Assembly: GCA_035530875.1 (NCBI GenBank)
Contig: DATKUB010000061.1
Span: 1-64,000, forward strand
Length of the DNA: 64,000 nucleotides
Direction of reading: 5' to 3'
Source: JANXYY01 sp035530875
Lineage (GTDB): Bacteria; Actinomycetota; Actinomycetes; Nanopelagicales; Nanopelagicaceae
Shown here: positions 1-8,189 of the stretch, in pieces
Layout: the number at the start of each line of letters is the position of its first letter
Position numbering within the stretch: position 1 is the first letter of the stretch
Program-made: the position numbers and the translations under genes
The notes under the pieces: model-generated
Databases searched by the model: none
Seen by the model: the letters and a program-made list of their open reading frames with translations, nothing else
What the model was told of the DNA's origin: nothing

Positions 1-1585
1 CGTTCAGGATTGCCGTGAAGTCCGTCTGAGTTCCGATACCCCACCATCGGATTAACAACTAAACTCCATCTAACCCTCCAGAAGTTTGGACTCCAGTTCC
101 GATACCCCACCATCGGATTAACAACTAAACTCTGGGAGAACGTACGGGTATCCCATTACTGGTTCCGATACCCCACCATCGGATTAACAACTAAACTGAT
201 TTCGGCCACCGATGATGTAGCGCGACGGTTCCGATACCCCACCATCGGATTAACAACTAAACTCTTGCTGATGTGGTTGACGTCGGGCAGTTCGTTCCGA
301 TACCCCACCATCGGATTAACAACTAAACTCGGCATGATTACCGTGAACAGTTGCCCCCAGTTCCGATACCCCACCATCGGATTAACAACTAAACTCTGAA
401 CCAGTCAAACCATCTACATAAGACTGTTCCGATACCCCACCATCGGATTAACAACTAAACTTTGCTGGAGGCCAGGGAGAGCACATCATCAGTTCCGATA
501 CCCCACCATCGGATTAACAACTAAACTTTGCTGGCTCGTGTCATTAGTAGATGTTGAGTTCCGATACCCCACCATCGGATTAACAACTAAACTAGGCCTT
601 TCCAGGTGTAGATCATTCTCGAAGTTCCGATACCCTACCATCGGATTAACAACTAAACTATAACCGGTTCCAAATGCAACGGATTACAGGTTCCGATACC
701 CCACCATCGGATTAACAACTAAACTAATACCTAGTGTCTCCAGAGCATTTCCTTTGTTCCGATACCCCACCATCGGATTAACAACTAAACTTGGGATCCT
801 GATTTGTTCCCATACACCAAGGTTCCGATACCCCACCATCGGATTAACAACTAAACTCGCTTGCGTGGACCATATTGCTCTTATCTTGTTCCGATACCCC
901 ACCATCGGATTAACAACTAAACTTGATCCAATCTCCACCAGCCATCGTAGTCAGTTCCGATACCCCACCATCGGATTAACAACTAAACTCGAGTGGGACC
1001 CTTTACGTCGAGCCCGTGCGTTCCGATACCCCACCATCGGATTAACAACTAAACTCGCAGCTACGACGGTATTGATTTGGAATAGGTTCCGATACCCCAC
1101 CATCGGATTAACAACTAAACTTGGGCCAACATCAACTACTGCCGGGACCACAGTTCCGATACCCCACCATCGGATTAACAACTAAACTCTGAGCGCCCGC
1201 AACGCTTGCAAGTTTTCGGTTCCGATACCCCACCATCGGATTAACAACTAAACTCGTACACATGGCCAGCGTCTAGACTATTCAAGTTCCGATACCCCAC
1301 CATCGGATTAACAACTAAACTACCTCGACCCCGTTTAACTTCAACGGAAGGGTTCCGATACCCCACCATCGGATTAACAACTAAACTACAGACGCAAGAA
1401 TCCTACGCTCGCAGCAGGTTCCGATACCCCACCATCGGATTAACAACTAAACTAACGAAAAACTAGACCAACTCAACCCCTCAGTTCCGATACCCCACCA
1501 TCGGATTAACAACTAAACTCAAGATTCCTCACCACATCATCAAACTGGAGTTCCGATACCCCACCATCGGATTAACAACTAAACT
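1..1585 (+). CRISPR. Type II-C CRISPR array, 24 repeats visible, open at left edge
   Basis: Twenty-four copies of a 36-bp repeat start at 30, 96, 162 and so on every 66 bp to 1086, then at 1153, 1219, 1286, 1352, 1418, 1484 and 1550. The repeat begins GTTCCGATACC and ends AACTAAACT. Spacers are 30 nt except two of 31 nt (1122-1152, 1255-1285). Bases 1-29 are a cut spacer, so the array continues to the left. All repeats look identical except 624-659, which has T for C at position 13. The anti-repeat of the tracrRNA at 6692 pairs with the first 20 nt of the repeat as written, so crRNAs are read rightward, against the cas operon. No leader is visible. Between the last repeat and cas2 (1586-1697) there is only a 6-bp hairpin at 1630-1646 without a T run. 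The repeat end TAAACT is a weak -10-like hexamer; in Neisseria II-C arrays the repeat end carries a promoter, but here that is only a possibility. Confidence 0.98.
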
Positions 1586-1697
1586 CGAATGCGCTGAAAA
1601 ACATCGATTTATACTGGTATTTACGCTCAAAGATCATTGCGATCTTCCTATTGTTCGTCCAGTTTTGAGAAATTACATTCATGTCATTTTGTGTTTC

Positions 1698-2042
1698 TTA
1701 GAAAAGTTGCAACTGGTCTGGGGCCATAGGTGCCCGTTTTATACTGATATGTCCGAGAAACTCCCTAGTCATTCCGTATTGTTTATCTGTAAGGATGAAA
1801 AACGACACATTGCCCCCTTTTGGAACTCCATATTTCAACAGTTCGATCTCGGCATTTGCCGAAGCTAAGGTCGGAAAATGGCGCAGGTAGATCGAGTATT
1901 GGTACTGCATAAAGTTCTCCTTGAGGAGGCTCTTCCTAAAATTGGTTGCGGCCTTCCTCTGCGGTTTGGTCTTCACAGGACAGTCAAAAACAGCGATCAG
2001 CCACATCACTCGCCAGCCATTAACTGCCATCAAATCCGCCAT
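1698..2042 (-). CDS. cas2: CRISPR-associated endonuclease Cas2
   Basis: A small adaptation protein of about 114 residues, last gene of the cas9-cas1-cas2 operon. Cas2 forms the core of the Cas1-Cas2 integrase that inserts new spacers. The ferredoxin-like start with the conserved aspartate is visible in WLIAVFDCPV, followed by KTKPQRKAATNFRKSLLKEN and a YSIYLR strand typical of type II Cas2. The reading frame overlaps the end of cas1 by 23 bp. Two near in-frame ATGs (2042 and 2030) are possible starts; the first is kept because of translational coupling to cas1. The stop lies 112 bp from the last CRISPR repeat. Confidence 0.93.
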   Translation of the reverse strand: MADLMAVNGWRVMWLIAVFDCPVKTKPQRKAATNFRKSLLKENFMQYQYSIYLRHFPTLASANAEIELLKYGVPKGGNVSFFILTDKQYGMTREFLGHISIKRAPMAPDQLQLF

Positions 2043-2931
2043 CAGGCCACCCCTGCGGGAGGATGAGCTGTCCCTCTCCAGTTTCGAGAACTCTCAGAAA
2101 ACTCATGACTGTTTCCGCAAGGGCATTTGTTAGGCGAAAATCCCTCCCATTAATTGGGACTACACATTTAAGAAGCCCTAGGAGCGCGATTTTCTCTGGA
2201 CCTACAAACTCGAGTTCTGGATCTTGCGTATATACAAATCGTTCTACTACATACCGATATGGCTCCATAAAATCATCAGCTAAGTTAAATGGGTTGGCAT
2301 GGTTTCTATGTCCTAAACCAAGTTCTGTCGTCAAACCCCTGGAAACTAACTCTCGAGCAACCAAACTTCGCAATATGGCATATCCGTAATTAAGCCGAGC
2401 ATTCAATCCATCAGATGCTCCTCTTTTCTCACGCTTGAAATCTTTAAATAGCATCGACCAGTAATGTCTTGCCGCCTGGCCTTCAACATTAGATGCATCC
2501 CCAGGCGCCACCCTTGCAGCAAATCTCTCTATCTTCAAAGCACCATTCATTTCCAAGTCCCGAAGGTTAGCCGCTTCAGTCATTAATCTTGAAACAACTA
2601 TCTGCTTCCACAATTCTGCTGCGATCGGCGAATCATGAAGTTCAATCTGTGACCAAAGTCGCGTTGGCGAAAGTCGATTAGCATCAGCACTTAGAAAAAT
2701 ACCAGAGGGCATATGGTGCTTATCGGTCGACAGCAAGACTGCCCGTGCCTCAGCGAGAACTCGTAATGCATGGTGTGAGACGGTAATCGAATCATGATGA
2801 AGAACAACACAAGCAATATCGGCCGGGAGAAAGAAAACATCCTCAAAATCATCACGACGAAGTCGCAAACGACCAAGATCGACAGACAGGTGTGCCGGAT
2901 TTTCAATAACTAGTACATGCTCTTCGCTCAT
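2020..2931 (-). CDS. cas1: CRISPR-associated endonuclease Cas1 (type II)
   Basis: Spacer integrase of about 303 residues. It starts at the ATG that overlaps the cas9 stop (ATGA at 2928-2931), giving MSEEHVLVIENPAHLSVD, the usual beta-strand opening of type II Cas1. The helical domain carries the expected metal-binding region: LNARLNYGYAILRSLVARE, then LGLGHRNHANPFNLADDFMEPYR, with glutamate, histidine and aspartate ligands in the family positions. Operon order cas9-cas1-cas2 without csn2 or cas4 defines subtype II-C. The gene is full length with no frameshift, so adaptation is probably still possible. Confidence 0.96.
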   Translation of the reverse strand: MSEEHVLVIENPAHLSVDLGRLRLRRDDFEDVFFLPADIACVVLHHDSITVSHHALRVLAEARAVLLSTDKHHMPSGIFLSADANRLSPTRLWSQIELHDSPIAAELWKQIVVSRLMTEAANLRDLEMNGALKIERFAARVAPGDASNVEGQAARHYWSMLFKDFKREKRGASDGLNARLNYGYAILRSLVARELVSRGLTTELGLGHRNHANPFNLADDFMEPYRYVVERFVYTQDPELEFVGPEKIALLGLLKCVVPINGRDFRLTNALAETVMSFLRVLETGEGQLILPQGWPDGGFDGS

Positions 2932-5900
2932 GGGTCGATAACTGCCCATTTCTTTATGTTCTTTCCAGATGTCTTTATTGCGAGTGGCTTTAAAATACCC
3001 ACCTCTTTGAGGTCCTTTGCTATCGCCTTGGCGGCTCCGTATGTCAGTGTTTCACTTGCAAGGACAAGGAGAAGCGTTGGGGAATCCAAGCCCCCCGTCA
3101 TACTCTTCACAACATAAGTTGGGCCGCTAACTTGGCCATCAACCATTTCTCTCACTAAATCATTAATGAAAATTCTTCGTGGAGCATGGTTGGAAATACC
3201 GTGCGATGAATGGTTTCTTCCGTATGAATCAAGCAATCGAACCACCTTTGAATTCCCTTGTTCATCAATCTCTAGATAGGCATTCCCACCGCTTTTATAG
3301 ACAAACGGCTTTTCCGCATTCTTCACACTCTTCACTTCAATTAAGCTTGGCGAATCTGCTGCTATGTCGGTTCGCGCAACAAGAACACTCTTCACAAGGG
3401 TTCCTCGCCCATCACCCTCGATAAATCGATGATAAATAGGTTGCGCAATTGCTTGCGCATAGGAAAGTGCCCTTCCACCAATAGCGCCAGATTTGTAGGC
3501 GTTCACTTGAGCGATCACCGCAGTGCGAGTCTCGGGCTCCACTATTTTCTCAAGATCCGACTCTTTCAACATTGCTAACTTTGATCTGCTTGCAATGACA
3601 GTATCCCGTTTTGCATAAGCAGTCTCTTCAAGCAAAGGGCCGGCAACATAGCGATCAGTCTTTCGACGAATTGCGGCGTTCTCGATCATTTTTAACGCCT
3701 TATCGCGATGGCGCTGAAGACCGGGAGAGTACTGCTGCTGCCACTCCGCTAGGTCAAATCCCCGATGACGATCTGATACGAGGACATCGGAGTTGCGCTT
3801 GCGCCCAAGTGAGAGCCGTTGTGCGTGAGAACGAGTGGTTAATGCAATTGTGAGTGCATCTATGAGGTGGTGGCGATGATCGCGACGCTTGTCAAGTGGA
3901 GGAATCCATACATCTGGGCCAAGTTCATGTTGAGGCGAGTGACCCTCCCAGTACTTCTTAAACTCCTCAAACTTATCTTTTAATAATATCCCAATCTCCT
4001 GACCCTTCTCGATTTCGATCGGTGAGGAGATATTCTCAAGTGCTCGAGTAGTAAAGACTGGAAGTCCATCGCGAATACGAGCTTCAGGTATGACGGTCTC
4101 TAGCCCCCATCTCCGACGAGTAACGGAGGTAATGCGGCCACGAGTCGGAAACACCGGCGATTCCGTGATGGATTGCAACCACTCGCAGGCTATTTTGGCA
4201 ATCCAAGAAGTGTCGTTTGCAGCCGACGCAGCCACACTGTCGATCGAACTTTCCGAATCTTGGACCTCCTCAAAGGACTGTTGGAGGAGCCAGCGGGCTT
4301 TATTCTCCATTATTCTGTCCCGTGCCCGAGGACCCCTTAATGATTTGGATTTCTTACTAACTTTTTTCCTGGTTGAAATTCCAGATTCTGCTTCGATTTT
4401 GTCAAGTATGCCTGGTGACAATTCTTCAGCCGAGCGCTTCAGATTCTCCCGATCATTTGGAAATGCGTCCCATGCAAGGTGATTGTCCTTCTTCGAGTTG
4501 CATGACTTGCAGGCCAATAGAGAATGAAAAACATTCTTCTTGCCCACGCCAGATCGAGATCGAGGCAGAATATGTTCAAACTCCGTCGCCGATTCACTCA
4601 ATACATCCTCGATAGAGAGACATCGCCGGCAGTAAGGGCATTTGTGACCCATGTCTCGTGCAAGTAAATATTTGTCAATATTCTTACCAGTCGGTGCACC
4701 ACCGCGATCGCGAATTTCAGAAAAAATCAACTCACGGCCCTTCGCTTTGTCCCGCTGTTCGCGCTCCATTTCACGCCGACCTTTTGCACTCAATTTCATG
4801 TCACGGGCAAGTTCAATGTGCATCTCCGCCGGCATCCCGTACTTGCCAATTAATTCCTGCATGGCACGGTAAATCTGCTCCAGAGATATATCGACAATCT
4901 GATTCCCGGTAGAGGCTGGACGCTCAAGTGCAACTGGCGCGACGGAGCCCTCACTTAAGTCAACGCTCTGTGGGCATAGCGCATTGGTTTCAGAATGCGT
5001 GCACTTACGATAGGCGCGACATTTTGCATCCGTTTCATCCGTCGCATGTTCTTTCATATAATTCGCGAGAATCCTGTTTGCGCGAATGGAATAAGCAGAA
5101 CGACTCGTGTCAAAACCCATCTTCGCAAGGAGCCCCAATTTCCCCGTCGCATGGATCTTATTTATGAAATCAACTACTTTGGGATCGATTGTTCTCTTCG
5201 TATTCTTTCTTTTTCCAAATCGAATAGTCGGCTCAAATCTCGAAGCCCAATCCGTATCAGCACCGCCTACTTCTTCGACACTAGTGAGTCCGGAAAGAAA
5301 ATTAATAACTTGAATCTGTGTCCTTGAATCAGGTGCCTCCGTGTCAGGATTGAGTGCCAACCACTCATTTAGAACGCCAAGCTCCTCAAAGGCTTTTCGG
5401 GTTCGTTCTCCGATTAGTCCGTTTAGTCTCGAGGAACCTTCCGTGTGGCCCTTTGTTGAACGATCTTTGGTAAAAGTTTGTGCATTTCCATCCGAACCGA
5501 TTCCGCGTATTGCCTGCTCATCCAATTTCTCATACATTCGTGCGAAGGAGACCACGCCATGAGCATCCAACTCTTCAGGATTGTAAAGAAGTTCGCGAAT
5601 CACTGCGTTCTGTTCTTGAGTAAGGCGTTCTTCTTTCCCAGCACCACGCCAGCGTAAATCAGCAATATTCTTCTCAATTCGAAAACTCTGTGCGCTAGGC
5701 TGTGCCATGGGAGAACGTGGCAATCCAGGTTCAAGCAGACAGCGGCCAATTGTCCCTGCGTCCCACACGACGGGACGTTGAAATAGGACAGCTCGACTAA
5801 AATGTTCTTTTAGCGGTCGTGGAGAAAGGTCCAGACTGCCATCTTCCAACAATGCACCAAAAACTGGATGCTCTGTGTCGAGAATGACGGAATGATATTC

Positions 5901-6620
5901 GCGTTGCTTTTCCCAGATACGATCGAACTCATCTTCAATCATCGCCCGGGATGCGTAGAATCCGCTGTGGTCCTTGCCAAATTTCAGATTCTTCGTCGGA
6001 TCGGCAAGATGCTCCTGATGTATATATTGACCGACCGTAATACCACCTCTCCGCTCTAGCTCTTCAGAGAGTCTGCCGATTCCGTCTTTGACTTGCTTCG
6101 TTTCTTTTGCACGGTCTGCGTCCGCTTCATCCGAGGGAACAACAGCCTCGCTATTTGCCTCAACGGAGTTAGTAGTTTCTTCAGCAAGCTTCTTAGCCCT
6201 AGGTTCCTTGAAGGTACCTTTGTATCCACGTTTTTTAGAAAGCAGGAGCATAACGCGTAATAAATCTTCGAGTTCGACTCTTTCGTTGACAGCCCTTGCG
6301 CGTAGTTCTAAGACCCTTTCGCCATTTTTCGATTGTTCATTTGAATGAAGGATTGAACTTGCATCTAGTCCTAATAATGGTGCGAGGTGAGCTATCCCTC
6401 GCATTCGCCGAGCACGGCGACGAATTTGCCTACGATGAAGTCGTTTTGCGCGGCGGTCTTGGTTTAGCAAAATCCCAGTTTTTGGGGCTAACGGTTCGTT
6501 CCATATGCGTAAGTCGTGATGAATAATGTCGAGAGGGACACCTGAATCGTCTAGTGAAACGGCCACAAGTCCCATAGAAGCTGTACCAACATCTAAACCG
6601 ACCCGATAACGTAATGACAT
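2928..6620 (-). CDS. cas9: CRISPR effector nuclease Cas9 (type II-C)
   Basis: RNA-guided DNA nuclease of 1230 residues. The start is the ATG at 6620, behind GGAAAGG, not the in-frame ATG five codons earlier. RuvC-I is YRVGLDVGTAS with Asp10. An arginine-rich bridge helix follows (about 56-75). RuvC-II is HIELARD with Glu near 603. The HNH domain spans roughly 655-715, with EHILP (His near 683), Asn near 696 and 708, and two CxxC pairs (661/664, 704/707) likely holding zinc. RuvC-III is HHLIDA near 917-922. All catalytic residues are present. An acidic low-complexity stretch near 145-180 (alanine/glutamate rich) interrupts the REC lobe. It is somewhat longer than many actinobacterial II-C Cas9s. 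It works with the tracrRNA encoded divergently at 6690. Confidence 0.98.
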   Translation of the reverse strand: MSLRYRVGLDVGTASMGLVAVSLDDSGVPLDIIHHDLRIWNEPLAPKTGILLNQDRRAKRLHRRQIRRRARRMRGIAHLAPLLGLDASSILHSNEQSKNGERVLELRARAVNERVELEDLLRVMLLLSKKRGYKGTFKEPRAKKLAEETTNSVEANSEAVVPSDEADADRAKETKQVKDGIGRLSEELERRGGITVGQYIHQEHLADPTKNLKFGKDHSGFYASRAMIEDEFDRIWEKQREYHSVILDTEHPVFGALLEDGSLDLSPRPLKEHFSRAVLFQRPVVWDAGTIGRCLLEPGLPRSPMAQPSAQSFRIEKNIADLRWRGAGKEERLTQEQNAVIRELLYNPEELDAHGVVSFARMYEKLDEQAIRGIGSDGNAQTFTKDRSTKGHTEGSSRLNGLIGERTRKAFEELGVLNEWLALNPDTEAPDSRTQIQVINFLSGLTSVEEVGGADTDWASRFEPTIRFGKRKNTKRTIDPKVVDFINKIHATGKLGLLAKMGFDTSRSAYSIRANRILANYMKEHATDETDAKCRAYRKCTHSETNALCPQSVDLSEGSVAPVALERPASTGNQIVDISLEQIYRAMQELIGKYGMPAEMHIELARDMKLSAKGRREMEREQRDKAKGRELIFSEIRDRGGAPTGKNIDKYLLARDMGHKCPYCRRCLSIEDVLSESATEFEHILPRSRSGVGKKNVFHSLLACKSCNSKKDNHLAWDAFPNDRENLKRSAEELSPGILDKIEAESGISTRKKVSKKSKSLRGPRARDRIMENKARWLLQQSFEEVQDSESSIDSVAASAANDTSWIAKIACEWLQSITESPVFPTRGRITSVTRRRWGLETVIPEARIRDGLPVFTTRALENISSPIEIEKGQEIGILLKDKFEEFKKYWEGHSPQHELGPDVWIPPLDKRRDHRHHLIDALTIALTTRSHAQRLSLGRKRNSDVLVSDRHRGFDLAEWQQQYSPGLQRHRDKALKMIENAAIRRKTDRYVAGPLLEETAYAKRDTVIASRSKLAMLKESDLEKIVEPETRTAVIAQVNAYKSGAIGGRALSYAQAIAQPIYHRFIEGDGRGTLVKSVLVARTDIAADSPSLIEVKSVKNAEKPFVYKSGGNAYLEIDEQGNSKVVRLLDSYGRNHSSHGISNHAPRRIFINDLVREMVDGQVSGPTYVVKSMTGGLDSPTLLLVLASETLTYGAAKAIAKDLKEVGILKPLAIKTSGKNIKKWAVIDP

Positions 6621-6663
6621 CGCTTGCCTTTCCAATCCCCATCCCTTGATCCGATAGAGTTTT

Positions 6664-6669
6664 TAGAAT
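6664..6669 (+). promoter_or_regulatory. Candidate -10 box for tracrRNA
   Basis: TAGAAT matches the -10 consensus at five of six positions and lies 22 bp before the anti-repeat, which would put the start near 6676. No convincing -35 is seen at normal spacing (TTGATC at 6646 is too close). The element sits in the divergent region between cas9 and the tracrRNA gene. Confidence 0.4.
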
Positions 6670-6689
6670 AGTCTGAGAGCACGACATTC

Positions 6690-6800
6690 GTCGATGGTGG
6701 GGACTATCGGCAACAAGCCCTATGAAAGGGCGTCAATAGAGAATTCGCTTTTCAGGTGGATCTCACGTTAAAGAGGAGGCGCCCTGCGCCTCCTCTTTTT
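6690..6800 (+). ncRNA. tracrRNA of the intact type II-C system
   Basis: Bases 6692-6713 form an anti-repeat: CGATGGTGGGG, a 2-nt bulge, TATCGG, a 1-nt bulge and AAC. These pair with the first 20 nt of the CRISPR repeat without mismatch. A short hairpin follows (GCCCT with AGGGC, 6717-6731), then a less structured stretch with GTG/CAC pairing, then a perfect intrinsic terminator ending at 6800. This is the order expected of a type II tracrRNA: anti-repeat, nexus-like hairpin, 3' terminator. It is transcribed away from cas9. The 5' end is inferred from the pairing and a -10-like box, not measured. Confidence 0.92.
6773..6800 (+). terminator. Intrinsic terminator of tracrRNA
   Basis: A perfect 10-bp stem, GAGGAGGCGC and GCGCCTCCTC, has a 3-nt loop and is followed directly by five T residues. 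Confidence 0.95.
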
Positions 6801-6818
6801 ATTGTTTGGCCCACTTTC

Positions 6819-6998
6819 CTAAAACTCTGTCGGAAGAGGAAGTGCGTCGGGTGCCACTTGTCTGACTATTTCAGTTAGCACACGGTAAACAGAGGGTTCC
6901 CCTACCCAAAGGTGTTTGGCGCCGTCGACAGCTACTAGTTGCGCGTGCGGAATAACTGAAAATCTCTCCTTGAGTAAACCCCCGAATCCGGACTGTCG
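6819..6998 (-). pseudogene. C-terminal fragment of an alpha/beta hydrolase gene
   Basis: Reading the minus strand to a TAG at 6819-6821 gives about 57 residues, including FGGLLKERFSVIPHAQLVAV, then DGAKHLWVGEPSVYRVL and the end PDALPLPTEF. This resembles the last strand, catalytic His (KHLW) and C-terminus of bacterial KANL3/Tex30-like or dienelactone-type hydrolases. There is no start and no nucleophile. Upstream it runs straight into a cas9 fragment in another frame, so a deletion joined the two broken genes near 6990-7000. The family call rests on the HLW motif and the typical ending, from memory. Confidence 0.6.
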
Positions 6999-7078
6999 AT
7001 TTCGTCTAATGCGACCGCAACCAGGGCCACACTGGCCGTTCCAAAATCCAGCCCAACTCGATACCGCAGCGTATCCAT
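6999..7078 (-). pseudogene. N-terminal remnant of a second cas9
   Basis: From the ATG at 7078 the minus strand reads MDTLRYRVGLDFGTASVALV, then AVALDE. It matches the start of the intact Cas9 (MSLRYRVGLDVGTASMGLVA, then VSLDD) at most positions, including the RuvC-I aspartate. The match stops after about 26 codons, where the frame passes into the hydrolase tail. No other part of this cas9 is present in the window. Like the intact gene, it faces a divergent tracrRNA-like gene, here 89 bp away (72 bp in the intact locus). The similarity is at protein level and too diverged for a recent duplication of the neighbouring gene. Confidence 0.85.
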
Positions 7079-7164
7079 GGCACCCCCACCATTAAAGGAA
7101 TCTGTGGTAAAACAACCTCGCGCCAGGTTAGCCCTCACAGCCGACAAGGAGTAGGGTCCCGTTT

Positions 7165-7250
7165 CCTGATGGTGGGGGCTATCAGTAACAAGTCGTGGGA
7201 CTTGATTCCTACGACACAAATTTGGGAGCCAGTTCGCGGGCTCCCTTTTA
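7165..7250 (+). ncRNA. Second, diverged tracrRNA-like gene
   Basis: Bases 7167-7189 form an anti-repeat like that of the first tracrRNA: TGATGGTGGGG, a 2-nt bulge, TATCAG, a 1-nt bulge and AAC. It would pair with the CRISPR repeat with one C-A mismatch and one G-U pair. Next come a strong hairpin of its own (GTCGTGGGA with TCCTACGAC, 7192-7215) and an intrinsic terminator. The sequence beyond the anti-repeat does not resemble the first tracrRNA. The region upstream has only a poor -10 candidate (TAGGGT, 7152-7157). It sits divergent to the cas9 remnant, so it is most likely the tracrRNA of a lost second system. Whether it is transcribed cannot be told. Confidence 0.75.
7224..7249 (+). terminator. 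Intrinsic terminator of the second tracrRNA-like gene
   Basis: GGGAGCC (7224-7230) pairs with GGCTCCC (7239-7245) and is followed by four T residues. Confidence 0.85.
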
Positions 7251-7292
7251 ATTTGCCTACATTCCCATCTGATATGCGTCAGACCTGTGCCT

Positions 7293-7355
7293 GCCGGTCA
7301 CGGGAGGCAAGCCGCCGGTCACGGGAGGCAAGCCGGCGGTCACGGGAGGTGAGCC
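7293..7355. repeat. Three tandem copies of a 21-bp GC-rich repeat
   Basis: Units lie at 7293-7313, 7314-7334 and 7335-7355. The first two are identical and share the core GGTCACGGGAGG with the third, which has two changes. A partial fourth follows. The block lies between the second tracrRNA terminator and the end of the DUF3145 gene, outside any supported reading frame. No function is evident; it may mark the edge of the CRISPR-Cas region. Confidence 0.85.
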
Positions 7356-7372
7356 GCCGCTCGAGTTCAATC

Positions 7373-7894
7373 TCACCCAGTCTCTGGCATCCAGCGGAGG
7401 TTCTCATCGTCGCCGGCAGCTCTAAAGATTTCGAGTTCGCGGTCCCAAGCAGCACCCAAAATCGCGCCGATCTCCTCAGTCACCGATCCACCATTTCGTT
7501 GACCGCGATCGATAGCTGCTCGTAGTCGATCCTCATTGATGAGGATGTCACCGGATATTCCAACGATTGAATGATGAATGCCCAGGCTCGGCGTGCCCTG
7601 GTAGCGAGAGCCGTCGACACCCGCGCTTGGCTCCTCCACTACTTCAAACCGAATGTATTCCCAGCCTCTAAGTGCGGACGCGATCTTGGCGGCGGTGCCT
7701 TGGGGACCCGTCCAGGCCAACTCGCTCCGGAAAGAGCCAGGAAGGGCGCTCTGGGTGCGCCAGGCAAGGTTTAGTCGCTCGCTCAGAACATCCCCAATTG
7801 CCCACTCCAGATGGCGGCAGAGGGCAGCCGGAACTGAGTGAATAAATAAGGTTCCGTGCGCTTTGGGCGCGTCGGATTTCTCGTTTGACGACAT
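7373..7894 (-). CDS. DUF3145 domain protein
   Basis: A 173-residue soluble protein that resembles the actinobacterial DUF3145 family, whose role is unknown. The start at 7894 is chosen because GAGGAG lies 6 nt upstream; it gives MSSNEKSDAPKAHGTLFIHS. Family-like stretches are HLEWAIGDVL, ALRGWEYIRFEV and the C-terminal ILGAAWDRELEIFR. No signal peptide or membrane segment is seen. It is the first ordinary chromosomal gene beyond the CRISPR region and supports assignment to Actinomycetota. It stands alone, divergent from cspA. Confidence 0.85.
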   Translation of the reverse strand: MSSNEKSDAPKAHGTLFIHSVPAALCRHLEWAIGDVLSERLNLAWRTQSALPGSFRSELAWTGPQGTAAKIASALRGWEYIRFEVVEEPSAGVDGSRYQGTPSLGIHHSIVGISGDILINEDRLRAAIDRGQRNGGSVTEEIGAILGAAWDRELEIFRAAGDDENLRWMPETG

Positions 7895-8092
7895 ATCACT
7901 CCTCTCGCAAGGCCAACTTGATGAGCCTTCCCCAGCTATCAATTGGTCGCGAGAGTGAGGGTCAAACCCCTCTATTCCCACAATAATGCCTGATTTTGGC
8001 AATTCTGGCCACCTAGAGATATGGCTTATTAGCGATTGCCGTGTACTCTCTTAGACAGTCAGATGCTTAGCAGTACCGGTTTCTTGCCTTAT

Positions 8093-8111
8093 CCCAGGGT
8101 TAACCCTTGGG
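8093..8111 (+). promoter_or_regulatory. Inverted repeat in the cspA leader
   Basis: CCCAGGGTT and AACCCTTGGG form a near-perfect hairpin with one bulge about 80 bp before cspA. The 295-bp divergent region 7895-8189 otherwise shows only likely promoters and the ribosome site CAGGAG before the cspA start. Cold-shock genes often have long structured leaders, so this may act in the mRNA, or it may be a protein site. Confidence 0.4.
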
Positions 8112-8189
8112 CAGCAGTCTCAGGGAACGCTGTAGATGAAGACTGACGCTTGGCGAGTGCTGAGCGTCCCCTACATTCCAGGAGATTAG

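Noticed and set aside
156..1185. Open frames with repeated MVGYRN or FRYPTIGLTT units
   Set aside because: They are translations of the CRISPR repeats and spacers, not genes.
1586..1697. Terminator of the CRISPR array
   Set aside because: The only hairpin (1630-1646) has six pairs and no T run.
6935..7219. A 94-residue protein as a real gene
   Set aside because: Its middle is a cas9 start and its end a hydrolase gene out of frame; it is a junction of two broken genes.
7169..7525. Frame with repeated RRSREAS units
   Set aside because: It reads the second tracrRNA, the 21-bp repeats and the antisense of DUF3145; it has no ribosome site or family match.
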